Positions 1-6,000 of a DNA stretch of 12,182 bases are shown in pieces. The position numbers and the translations under genes were made by a program. Under the pieces are notes generated by a model that was not told the origin of the DNA, did no database searches, and was given only the letters and a program-made list of their open reading frames with translations. This stretch comes from Anaerolineaceae bacterium (GTDB lineage Bacteria; Chloroflexota; Anaerolineae; Anaerolineales; Villigracilaceae): the NCBI GenBank assembly GCA_009885445.1, contig VFKQ01000076.1:1-12182 (forward strand), written 5' to 3'. Numbering within the stretch: the stretch's first letter is position 1; each line of letters begins with the position of its first letter.

Positions 1-1
1 C

Positions 2-1216
2 GATTTGGGCAACACCGTGCTCGTTGTTGAACACGATGACGAAACCATCCGCACCGCAGACTGGGTCGTGGACCTCGGCCCCGCCGCAGGCGAGCATGGC
101 GGTGAAGTGGTGGCGGAGGGCACGCCGAAACAGATTCTCGCGCATCCGAAATCTTTGACGGGCGCATACATGTCGGGGCGCAAGCAGGTTCCAGTTCCGA
201 AAAAGAGGCGCGCCGGAAATGGCAAGTGGCTGAAGATTGTGGGCGCGTCTGCAAATAATTTAAAAAATATAGATATCAGCATCCCGCTCGGAGAATTGGT
301 CTGCATCACTGGCGTCAGCGGCTCGGGCAAGTCCACGCTGATGAGCGATATTTTGTATGAGGCGCTGGCCGAAAAATTAATGGGCGCGCGCGGTATGCCC
401 GGCGAACATGAACGCATCGACGGCATTGAGCATCTCGACAAAATCATCAACATAGACCAGTCGCCAATTGGACGCACGCCGCGCTCGAACCCGGGAACTT
501 ACACTGGCCTGTGGGACGAGATGCGGAAATTATTTGCGGAACTTCCCGAAAGCAAAATTCGCGGCTACAAGCCCGGGCGTTTTTCTTTCAACGTCCATGG
601 CGGACGTTGTGAGGCCTGTCAAGGTCAGGGCGAACTGCGCATTGAAATGCAATTCCTGCCGGATGTGTATGTGCCTTGCGATGTGTGTCACGGAAAAAGA
701 TTCAACAACGAAACTCTGCAAGTTAAATTCAAAGAAAATTCGATCGCAGATGTTTTAGCCATGACGGTGGAACATGCGTTGGGCACCTTCGCCGCGTTCC
801 CGCAGATGGTGAACAAACTTGGGTTATTGCAGGAAGTGGGACTCGGCTATGTGCGCGTCGGTCAACCCGGCACAACGCTGTCAGGCGGCGAAGCCCAGCG
901 CGTCAAACTGGCCAAGGAACTTTCACGCCGCGCCACCGGGCGGACTCTCTACGTGCTCGACGAACCCTCAGTGGGCCTGCACGCCGCAGACGTTCACAAG
1001 CTGATAGAGGTCCTGCAACGCCTCGTGGACGCCGGCAACTCCGTGCTGATCATCGAACACAACCTCGACATCATCAAGGTTGCAGACTGGGTGATTGACC
1101 TCGGCCCCGAAGGCGGCGACCGCGGCGGCGAACTGGTGGCGGAGGGAACGCCCGAGCAGGTGATTAAGGTGAAGGGTTCGTATACAGGACAGTATTTGAA
1201 GAGGCATATGAAGTAA
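2..1216 (+). CDS. uvrA: UvrABC excinuclease subunit A, C-terminal part (5' truncated by window edge)
   Basis: DNA damage-recognition ATPase of nucleotide excision repair; it dimerises and loads UvrB on lesions. 404 residues are visible of a protein usually around 940 aa; the reading frame is open to the left edge (GAT TTG...), so the TTG at 5 is internal. Numbering from that TTG: residues 1-45 are the end of the first ATPase half (VVEHD H-loop, then GEHGGEVVAEGTP). The second ATPase follows: Walker A GVSGSGKST (103-111); a CxxC-x19-CxxC zinc module (C202, C205, C225, C228) inserted in the signature domain; ABC signature LSGGE (292-296); Walker B with LDEPS (318-322); H-loop EH (351-352); and a second GGELVAEGTP. 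All second-half motifs look intact, so the visible part should be functional. The stop TAA is at 1214-1216. No LexA-like box can be assessed because the promoter is outside the window. Confidence 0.97.
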   Translation, partial: DLGNTVLVVEHDDETIRTADWVVDLGPAAGEHGGEVVAEGTPKQILAHPKSLTGAYMSGRKQVPVPKKRRAGNGKWLKIVGASANNLKNIDISIPLGELVCITGVSGSGKSTLMSDILYEALAEKLMGARGMPGEHERIDGIEHLDKIINIDQSPIGRTPRSNPGTYTGLWDEMRKLFAELPESKIRGYKPGRFSFNVHGGRCEACQGQGELRIEMQFLPDVYVPCDVCHGKRFNNETLQVKFKENSIADVLAMTVEHALGTFAAFPQMVNKLGLLQEVGLGYVRVGQPGTTLSGGEAQRVKLAKELSRRATGRTLYVLDEPSVGLHAADVHKLIEVLQRLVDAGNSVLIIEHNLDIIKVADWVIDLGPEGGDRGGELVAEGTPEQVIKVKGSYTGQYLKRHMK

Positions 1217-1220
1217 GCCC

Positions 1221-1330
1221 GTGATTCTTTAAACACAAAGTACACGAAGGGCACAAAGTAAAGGAGTGGGCTTAATTGGCCCACAGGGGGGCTTTGCTCT
1301 GTCCTTCGCGTTTAAGAATTTCTTAATCAC
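1221..1330. repeat. 110-bp imperfect palindromic element downstream of uvrA
   Basis: Both ends carry the same terminal hexamer in inverted orientation (GTGATT 1221-1226, AATCAC 1325-1330). The arms contain matching inverted blocks: TTTAAAC 1228-1234 pairs with GTTTAA near 1309-1314, and CGAAGG 1245-1250 with CCTTCG 1303-1308. The centre is a perfect 6-bp stem, GTGGGC 1266-1271 and GCCCAC 1279-1284, with a 7-nt loop. The stem has no T-run, so it is not a canonical intrinsic terminator, although it may still mark the 3' end of the uvrA transcript. The left arm (ACACAAAGTACACGAAGG) resembles degenerate low-complexity repeats common in spacers of environmental genomes; that comparison is from memory. 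Confidence 0.6.
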
Positions 1331-1441
1331 GTCATAAAATCGTCGCCACATCATTTCAAAAACATCAGGTAGAATATTGCCAGCCCTCAGGCGGGAAGGT
1401 TTTGCTTAAAGCCCGTCTGTCTACTCTAAAGGAAAACCCCC

Positions 1442-2215
1442 ATGAATAAATCATCCCCTTCCTCCATTCAAAGCACCATTCAAAACCGTCGCAGACGTCA
1501 ACAACTTGGCCCGCGCGCATTTGGCATTGTCGCCGTCCTGCTCGTCATCGGCGGACTGGTTGTCCTCGGCAATGCGCTGATCGGACCGGGCAAGCCCATC
1601 TCAAACATGTTCGCCAGCGACACACCCACGCCCACCGTCACGTTGACTCCCACGCCCACCTCCACGGCCACGTCGACTCCCACCGAGACGGCCACAGCCA
1701 CCATCACCCTCACACCCACAGCAGGTGCGCCATTTGAATACACCGTTCAGGAAGGCGATTTCCTTTCGAGCATTGCGGCCAAATTCAATTTGGGCGATAC
1801 CGGCATTCCTTTGATTCTGTTGCTCAATCCGTACACCACTGATGCAACGAGTCACAGCATTGACCCCACCACCCAAATCGTTTACCCCAATCAGATAATC
1901 TGGATTCCCAACCCAGATATGCAACTGCCCACTGCCACCCTCGTCTCGCCCGACCTGCCGCGCGGCACCAAGGTGACCTACACCGTGCAAGCCGGCGACA
2001 CGCTCGGCGGCATTGCGGCCAAATTCAACACCACCGAAGAAGCCATTATTGCCGAAAACGACCTGGAAGACCCGAACGCTTTGTTCGTTGGCCAACAGTT
2101 GATCATCCCGGTCAACCTGATCACGTCCACGCCCACGCGGCTACCCACTTCCACGCCAATCACGGCCACGCCCACGTTCTCCACCAGCATTGCCACGGGC
2201 ACCAAATCGCCGTAA
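1442..2215 (+). CDS. Membrane-anchored protein with Thr/Pro-rich stalk and two LysM domains
   Basis: 257 aa. A short, basic N-terminus (RRRRQ, 16-20) precedes one hydrophobic segment (about 26-47), consistent with a signal anchor leaving the rest outside. Residues 60-95 form a low-complexity Thr/Pro stalk. LysM domain 1 runs from Y100 to about P156 (YTVQEGD...WIPNP) and LysM domain 2 from Y180 to P223 (YTVQAGDTLGGIAAKF...QQLIIPV). A second Thr/Pro-rich tail (229-257) ends the protein. LysM domains bind N-acetylglucosamine-containing glycans such as peptidoglycan, so a cell-surface or wall-associated role is expected; no catalytic domain is present. LysM1 is about 13 residues longer than LysM2 owing to an insertion after the NPYT segment. 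The start is supported by AAGGA (1429-1433) 8 nt before ATG. The gene is probably monocistronic: the next gene has its own promoter just after this stop. No good promoter was found; the nearest -10-like hexamer is TAGAAT at 1370-1375 without a convincing -35. Confidence 0.88.
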   Translation: MNKSSPSSIQSTIQNRRRRQQLGPRAFGIVAVLLVIGGLVVLGNALIGPGKPISNMFASDTPTPTVTLTPTPTSTATSTPTETATATITLTPTAGAPFEYTVQEGDFLSSIAAKFNLGDTGIPLILLLNPYTTDATSHSIDPTTQIVYPNQIIWIPNPDMQLPTATLVSPDLPRGTKVTYTVQAGDTLGGIAAKFNTTEEAIIAENDLEDPNALFVGQQLIIPVNLITSTPTRLPTSTPITATPTFSTSIATGTKSP

Positions 2216-2219
2216 TTGC

Positions 2220-2248
2220 TGGACAAATCGGCACTTCTCACGTAAAAT
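2220..2248 (+). promoter_or_regulatory. Predicted sigma-70-type promoter of rpsT
   Basis: TGGACA (2220-2225, five of six consensus) and TAAAAT (2243-2248, five of six) are separated by 17 bp. Initiation would fall near 2255, giving a leader of about 31 nt that includes the GGAG ribosome-binding site. It begins 5 bp after the stop of the upstream LysM gene. Confidence 0.6.
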
Positions 2249-2273
2249 CCCGCTTCGCTTAAGAAAATTTTTT

Positions 2274-2277
2274 GGAG
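2274..2277 (+). promoter_or_regulatory. Shine-Dalgarno GGAG fixing the TTG start of rpsT
   Basis: GGAG lies 8 nt before TTG at 2286. No ATG or GTG occurs at a suitable distance in this frame, and the S20 family begins exactly with the ANIKSQIKR sequence encoded after this TTG. Confidence 0.75.
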
Positions 2278-2285
2278 AAACAACC

Positions 2286-2606
2286 TTGGCAAACATTAAA
2301 TCTCAAATCAAACGCAACCGACAGAACGAGAAACGTCGTCTGAATAACCGCACCGCTCGCGGCTCTGCCCGCGCGGCAATCCGTGATGCGCGCGGCGCCA
2401 TGGCAGTCGGCGAAGATTCCAAGCCGGCTGTTACCGCGGCCATCAGCTCGTTGGATGTCGCCGCCCGCAAAGGTGCAATTCACCCCAAGAACGCGGCACG
2501 CCGCAAGTCTCGTTTGATGAAGGCCATGAACAAGGCCATCGCCAATCCGGTCAAACATGTTGAGAAGAAAACCTCAGCGAAAAAAACCGGCGCAAAGAAA
2601 AAATAA
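2286..2606 (+). CDS. rpsT: 30S ribosomal protein S20 (bS20), TTG start
   Basis: 106 aa. Primary 16S rRNA-binding protein of the small subunit. The N-terminus after the initiator (ANIKSQIKRNRQNEKRR) is the family hallmark, followed by the helical-bundle sequence (AIRDARGAM..., LDVAARKGAIHPKNAARRKSRLMKAMNKA). The start is TTG at 2286, chosen from the GGAG spacing and family alignment; the frame is open further upstream, but that stretch is not S20-like and would overlap the end of the LysM gene. Most S20 proteins are near 87 aa; here the extra length is a Lys/Ala-rich C-terminal tail (about residues 91-106, ending in AKKTGAKKK), likely disordered and rRNA-binding. It is a single gene between its own promoter and a strong terminator. 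Confidence 0.95.
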   Translation: MANIKSQIKRNRQNEKRRLNNRTARGSARAAIRDARGAMAVGEDSKPAVTAAISSLDVAARKGAIHPKNAARRKSRLMKAMNKAIANPVKHVEKKTSAKKTGAKKK

Positions 2607-2620
2607 GCATCAACAACTTG

Positions 2621-2653
2621 AAAAGCGGGAGTCGCAAGGCTCCCGCTTTTTTT
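2621..2653 (+). terminator. Rho-independent terminator of rpsT
   Basis: AAAAGCGGGAG (2621-2631) pairs with CTCCCGCTTTT (2640-2650) around an 8-nt loop, with a run of seven T at 2647-2653. It lies 15 bp after the rpsT stop. Confidence 0.92.
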
Positions 2654-2719
2654 ATTCCCAGCACCGCCTCACCCCGCCTCCCCATTGAAAAAAGGCTGGG
2701 GAGGAGCAAAAATTCAGGA

Positions 2720-2728
2720 TGATATAAT
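2720..2728 (+). promoter_or_regulatory. Extended -10 promoter (TGATATAAT) directly before argS
   Basis: TG-A-TATAAT is a perfect extended -10. No good -35 lies 16-18 bp upstream (TTGAAA at 2685-2690 is 32 bp away), which is tolerated in extended -10 promoters. The TATAAT ends at 2728 and the argS ATG begins at 2736, so the usual start site 6-8 nt downstream coincides with the A of the ATG. Confidence 0.65.
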
Positions 2729-2735
2729 TTTCAAC

Positions 2736-4550
2736 ATGTTCAACGACATCCAACAAATCATCGAAGACCAGATCAAAATCATCTGCGCGGCAAATGACAT
2801 CGCCCTCGCCGCGCTTAAGTGGACCTCAATTCCATTTGCCGGCGAATGGGGCATGGCCACTTCCTTTTTTCAAACAGCCGCGGATGCCGCGCGCGCCGGC
2901 CAGGGCGGAGGCAAACCCGTCCCGCAGAGAGCGCAGGAGTTGGCCGAGCAGGTCAAAGGTCAGCTCGGAAGCGTGGACGGAATCAGCCGCGTCGAAGCAG
3001 TCAGAGGCTATCTCAACGTCTACTTCGAGACGTCCTCCTACGCCCGCCGAGTCGTGGACGAAGTGCTCGCCTCGGGCACGGACTTTGGGCGGGGTGCGCC
3101 AAAAAACGAGCGCGTCATGGTGGAGTTTTGTTCCCCCAACACGCATCACTCATTCCACATCGGTCATTACCTCAACGCCATGTTAGGCGAGTCGCTGGCA
3201 CGCTTAACCTCCTTTGCCGGGTTCGAAACGATCCGCGCTTCCTATCCTGGCGACCTGGGCCTGGGCGTAATTACCGTCATGTGGGCTTACGACAAATTTT
3301 ATAAGGGGCAGGAACCGGCAGGCATTCACGAGCGCGGACAATGGATGTTGAAGATTTACGCCGAAGCCACCGCCCTGCTCGAAAAGAAAGACGGCGAAAC
3401 ACCTGAAGATATCACGCGCCGCGAAGTATTTGAAGCCGAGCGCCGCGAGATGTATAAAAAATGGGAAAGCGGCGATGCGCATGTGCGCGCGCTCTGGCAA
3501 GAAACGCGCGAATGGAGTCTGGCTGAACTGCGCGATATCTTGGCCATGCTCAAAATAAAGATTGACGTATGGTTCTACGAAAGCGAAGTAGACGAGCCAT
3601 CGCGCAAAATTGTGGATGAGTTGATTCAGAAAAAAATCGCCACCGATGAACGCGCCACAAACGGCCCGGTCATCGTCAAGATTGACGAACTGCTCGGCCT
3701 GACCAAAGACAAATATCGCACTGCGGTAATCCTGCGCAGTGACGGTACGTCGCTCTATCTCACCAAAGACCTGGCCCTCGCTCGCGAAAAATTTGAAAAA
3801 CATCATGTAGACCGTTCCATCTATGTGGTCGATTTCCGGCAGAGCCTGCACTTTCAGCAGGCGTTCAAAATTTTGGAAATCTGGGGCTTCCCTCAAGCCG
3901 CAAAGTGTTATCACCTTTCGTATGGCTACGTCACTTTGCCCGAAGGCGCAATGTCATCGCGCAAGGGACGCGTGGTGCTCTTTAAAGAAGTGGCCGACGA
4001 AGCCGTGAAGCGCGTGCTCGCCGTCGAAAGCGCCAAACGCGGCGACATCGAAGAAAGTCAACGCGTTGAGATCGCCACGCAGATCGGCCTCGGCGCGCTG
4101 GCCTACACCATGCTCTCCACCGACAACAACAAAGACATTGTCTTCGACATGGACACCGCCCTCTCCTTCGACGGACACACCGGCCCGTACATTCAAAACG
4201 CCCATGTGCGCGCCAGCGCAATTTTACGTAAAGCAGGCGGGACCGCTGAAAGCGGCCAACCCACGATGTTTAACTACTCCCTCGAACAAAAAGAGGTGGA
4301 GCTGATCGAGCAGATCGCAAAATTCGGCGCGGCAGTGGAACAAGCCGCGAACGAATATCGGCCCATGGTCATGGCGGCTTACGCATACGAACTGGCGAAT
4401 ATCTTTCATTCGTTCTATCAGGTTATTCCAGTTACACAGACCGAGGATGCAAACATTCGCTCCGACAGGTTGAAACTTGTGCGGGCCGCGCGACAGGTCC
4501 TTGCAAATGCGCTAAACCTGCTGGTCATTGACGCGCCCGAAGTAATGTAA
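2736..4550 (+). CDS. argS: Arginyl-tRNA synthetase, probably leaderless
   Basis: 604 aa class I aminoacyl-tRNA synthetase, charging tRNA-Arg with arginine. Domains in order: N-terminal additional domain (about 1-120), with the typical RGYLNVYF segment (90-97); Rossmann catalytic core with FCSPNTHHSFHIGH, HIGH at 141-144; MSSRKG (406-411), the KMSKS-equivalent loop; TGPYIQNAH (about 481-489) opening the helical DALR anticodon-binding domain; and a family-typical C-terminus ending in the IDAPEVM residues. Length and motifs are complete. The frame is open upstream to an ATG at 2685, but that would place the start before the TATAAT box and add non-conserved residues, so ATG 2736 is preferred. No Shine-Dalgarno sits at a usable distance (GGAGGAG is about 30 nt away), in agreement with a leaderless mRNA. 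Single-gene unit between two terminators. Confidence 0.96.
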   Translation: MFNDIQQIIEDQIKIICAANDIALAALKWTSIPFAGEWGMATSFFQTAADAARAGQGGGKPVPQRAQELAEQVKGQLGSVDGISRVEAVRGYLNVYFETSSYARRVVDEVLASGTDFGRGAPKNERVMVEFCSPNTHHSFHIGHYLNAMLGESLARLTSFAGFETIRASYPGDLGLGVITVMWAYDKFYKGQEPAGIHERGQWMLKIYAEATALLEKKDGETPEDITRREVFEAERREMYKKWESGDAHVRALWQETREWSLAELRDILAMLKIKIDVWFYESEVDEPSRKIVDELIQKKIATDERATNGPVIVKIDELLGLTKDKYRTAVILRSDGTSLYLTKDLALAREKFEKHHVDRSIYVVDFRQSLHFQQAFKILEIWGFPQAAKCYHLSYGYVTLPEGAMSSRKGRVVLFKEVADEAVKRVLAVESAKRGDIEESQRVEIATQIGLGALAYTMLSTDNNKDIVFDMDTALSFDGHTGPYIQNAHVRASAILRKAGGTAESGQPTMFNYSLEQKEVELIEQIAKFGAAVEQAANEYRPMVMAAYAYELANIFHSFYQVIPVTQTEDANIRSDRLKLVRAARQVLANALNLLVIDAPEVM

Positions 4551-4567
4551 TCCCGCCAAAACTTTTG

Positions 4568-4601
4568 ACAGCCTGCGCCGAATCTGGCGCGGGCTGTTTT
4601 T
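4568..4601 (+). terminator. Rho-independent terminator of argS
   Basis: ACAGCC (4568-4573) pairs with GGCTGT (4592-4597), extended through a G.U pair by GCGCC (4575-4579) with GGCGC (4586-4590). The loop is 6 nt, followed by five T (4597-4601). It starts 17 bp after the argS stop. Confidence 0.92.
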
Positions 4602-4621
4602 CATTTCCTCTCATACAGGGC

Positions 4622-4650
4622 TTGACAGTTCAGCACTCCTGTAATAAACT
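4622..4650 (+). promoter_or_regulatory. Predicted promoter of the small ATPase gene
   Basis: A perfect -35 TTGACA (4622-4627) is followed after 17 bp by TAAACT (4645-4650, four of six consensus). Transcription would start near 4657, inside the inverted repeat at 4651-4664, leaving a leader of only about 8 nt before the ATG at 4665. Confidence 0.6.
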
Positions 4651-4664
4651 AGAACAAGCGTTCT
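4651..4664. promoter_or_regulatory. Perfect inverted repeat AGAAC-AAGC-GTTCT, candidate LexA (SOS) operator
   Basis: The core GAAC-AAGC-GTTC fits the Bacillus-type LexA/DinR consensus GAACRNRYGTTC at every position. It sits immediately after the -10 hexamer and directly before the start codon, the place where a repressor would block initiation. It is the only GAAC-N4-GTTC I find in the window. That the host LexA uses this motif is an inference; lexA is not in the window. Confidence 0.5.
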
Positions 4665-5474
4665 ATGAATAAAACAAGACGTTATTACCAAGCCCTCGAT
4701 GCACTGGTAGAGTTGAAAGCCGAACTCACCCAGTACATCCCCGAATATGAAGCGCCGACAGATCCACATCTGGAGATGGTGCTGGAAAATATTGGGCCGC
4801 TGCCAAAAGACAGTCTCTTCCTCGGCCAGGCGGACGATGACCTGCCGGTGCTGTTGAATCTTTTTGATTCGGCGCCCGGCCCCCTACTCATCCAAGCGGA
4901 TTCGGGCGCGGGCAAAACTGCGTACCTCAAATCCATTGCCAGCGCAATCGAAATTTGCCACAGCCCTCAAGATGTGCAGTATGGGGTGATTACCGATAAG
5001 CCGAACGAATGGTCAGATAGAATCAGCACCGCGCATAACATTGGCATGTTCCCCGTGCTGGAAAGAATTACTTTCGACTTCATTCTCTCACTCAACACGT
5101 GGGCACACTCCAATCGCGGTGACCAGTCCGTGATTCTGCTTTGGGACAACCTGAGCACCGTCAATCAACTTGAAATGGAAATGGTCGACAACTTCCGCTG
5201 GTTGCTGTTGCGCGGACCGGCCAAAAAAGTCTGGCCCATCGTCACCGTTAACACCTCCGCCCCATCGGGCGTGCTCGGCTGGAAGGATTATTTCCGCACC
5301 TGCATTAATGGGCGCACGCAAGATGTGTCGCGAAGGCTCGTGGCGCAACCCGCTGTGGGCGCGATGCGAGACGGGTATGATTTTTGGATGAAAACGGGCG
5401 GTGAAACTGTCAACATTTGGATGCCGCATCAACAAGGTTCAGTCAACAGCGAATTTCCCCTGCTCGGCCAATAG
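4665..5474 (+). CDS. Uncharacterised P-loop ATPase, single FtsK/EssC-like motor domain
   Basis: 269 aa, soluble, with no signal peptide or membrane segment. Function not known. Residues 1-60 are an acidic, partly helical N-terminus. Then LLIQADSGAGKT holds a Walker A motif (78-85), followed by a helix with K89. SVILLWDNL (155-163) is a Walker B-like hydrophobic strand ending in D161, but the usual second acidic residue is N162. Next come WLLLRGPAKKVWPIVTVNT (sensor-like strand, about 179-197), a FRTCINGR segment (210-217), and DGYDFWMKTGGETVNIWMP (237-254). The order P-loop, D-strand, LLR-G...T strand, I-G loop and GxFW...GGE...P finish resembles one ATPase module of FtsK/SpoIIIE or the EssC/EccC C-terminal modules. 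I infer that superfamily; subfamily and partners are unknown. No Shine-Dalgarno precedes ATG 4665, so it may be translated from a near-leaderless mRNA. It is a single-gene unit with a LexA-like operator. Confidence 0.8.
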   Translation: MNKTRRYYQALDALVELKAELTQYIPEYEAPTDPHLEMVLENIGPLPKDSLFLGQADDDLPVLLNLFDSAPGPLLIQADSGAGKTAYLKSIASAIEICHSPQDVQYGVITDKPNEWSDRISTAHNIGMFPVLERITFDFILSLNTWAHSNRGDQSVILLWDNLSTVNQLEMEMVDNFRWLLLRGPAKKVWPIVTVNTSAPSGVLGWKDYFRTCINGRTQDVSRRLVAQPAVGAMRDGYDFWMKTGGETVNIWMPHQQGSVNSEFPLLGQ

Positions 5475-5482
5475 GTTTTTTG

Positions 5483-5535
5483 GCCGCAGATTTTCACAGA
5501 CTTATTCAAAATTCTTTTGCCGCGAATTCCGCTAA
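5483..5535. repeat. Degenerate dispersed repeat, copy 1
   Basis: This spacer segment (GCCGCAGATTTTCACAGACTTA, then TTCAAAATTCTTTTGCCGCGAATT, then CCGCTAA) aligns with 9574-9632, which has the same blocks in the same order (GATTTTAAGACTTA, GATTCAAAATTCTTTGCCACGAATT, TGCTAA). It lies just after the ATPase stop and has no coding capacity. Confidence 0.65.
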
Positions 5536-5539
5536 ACGG

Positions 5540-5576
5540 GCGATAGTCGCTTGTGTAACGCGACATTTATGTCGCG
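5540..5576. repeat. Pair of adjacent small palindromes
   Basis: GCGA-TAG-TCGC (5540-5550) is followed by CGCGACAT-TT-ATGTCGCG (5559-5576), an 8-bp perfect stem with a 2-nt spacer. No T-run follows directly. They could be part of the neighbouring dispersed repeat or a REP-like element. Confidence 0.55.
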
Positions 5577-5583
5577 CGTGAAT

Positions 5584-5629
5584 AAAAAAAACTGGCTGTC
5601 ACTTTAGAAGTGACAGCCAGTTTCGTTTT
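5584..5629. terminator. Strong bidirectional terminator between convergent genes
   Basis: A 16-bp perfect stem (5589-5604 with 5608-5623) with a 3-nt TAG loop. On the minus strand it ends in eight T (A-run 5584-5591), terminating the acpS operon, and on the plus strand in TTTCGTTTT, terminating the ATPase gene. It begins only 3 bp from the acpS stop side. Confidence 0.93.
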
Positions 5630-5631
5630 CA

Positions 5632-6000
5632 CTACTCGCCCATGCCAATCGCAACTGCAACGGCCACATCTTTTGTGTGGCTGATGCTGATGCGCCACTC
5701 GTGCAGGCCCATCGAGTCGGCGATTTCTTTGGCACTGCCATGCAGACTCAAAATTGGCTCGCCGCGTTCGGCGCGCAGGATTTCAATTTCCTTCCACTGC
5801 ATGTCGCCGATGCCGCGGCCGAGGGCTTTGGCCACCGCTTCTTTTGCGGCGAAGCGACCCGCCAAAGACTCGGCGCGGCCTTTCAAGGTTTCTAGCTCAC
5901 GCGCGGTGAAGACACGTTGTAGAAAACGGTCGCCGTGTGTTGCGATGGCATCTTGCAGGCGCGCCACTTCGAGCAGGTCAATGCCGGTGACGAGGTTCAT
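5632..6000 (-). CDS. acpS: Holo-[acyl-carrier-protein] synthase
   Basis: 122 aa, the usual AcpS length. It transfers the 4'-phosphopantetheine arm from CoA to a serine of apo-ACP, activating fatty-acid synthesis in the cytoplasm. Family motifs: N-terminal GIDLLEV with Mg-binding D8; FTARELE (31-37); LAGRFAAKEAVAKALG (46-61) with metal/CoA-binding E54; and a C-terminal ISISHTKDVAVAVAI strand. It is the last gene of the minus-strand operon. Its ATG overlaps the TGA of the upstream M16 gene in the four bases ATGA (5997-6000), and no independent Shine-Dalgarno is visible, so translation is probably coupled. The terminator follows immediately. Confidence 0.95.
   Translation of the reverse strand: MNLVTGIDLLEVARLQDAIATHGDRFLQRVFTARELETLKGRAESLAGRFAAKEAVAKALGRGIGDMQWKEIEILRAERGEPILSLHGSAKEIADSMGLHEWRISISHTKDVAVAVAIGMGE

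Noticed and set aside
1266..1284. Intrinsic terminator of uvrA
   Set aside because: A good 6-bp stem but no T-run on either side; better described as the centre of a larger palindromic element.
2075..2088. Second LexA-like site GAAC-GCTTT-GTTC
   Set aside because: The spacer is 5 rather than 4 bp and it lies inside the LysM coding sequence, so it does not fit the operator.
1601..2095. 164-residue open frame on the minus strand opposite the LysM gene
   Set aside because: Gly/Arg/Val-rich composition produced by the antisense of the Thr/Pro codons; it has no Shine-Dalgarno or recognisable domain, and the plus strand holds a clear LysM protein.
2685..2735. 17-residue N-terminal extension of ArgRS from ATG 2685
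   Set aside because: It would start upstream of the TATAAT promoter, and the extra residues are not family-like; the extended -10 fits a start at 2736.
3204..3914. 236-residue open frame on the minus strand inside argS
   Set aside because: Antisense shadow of a fully conserved arginyl-tRNA synthetase core; no ribosome-binding site and no family resemblance.
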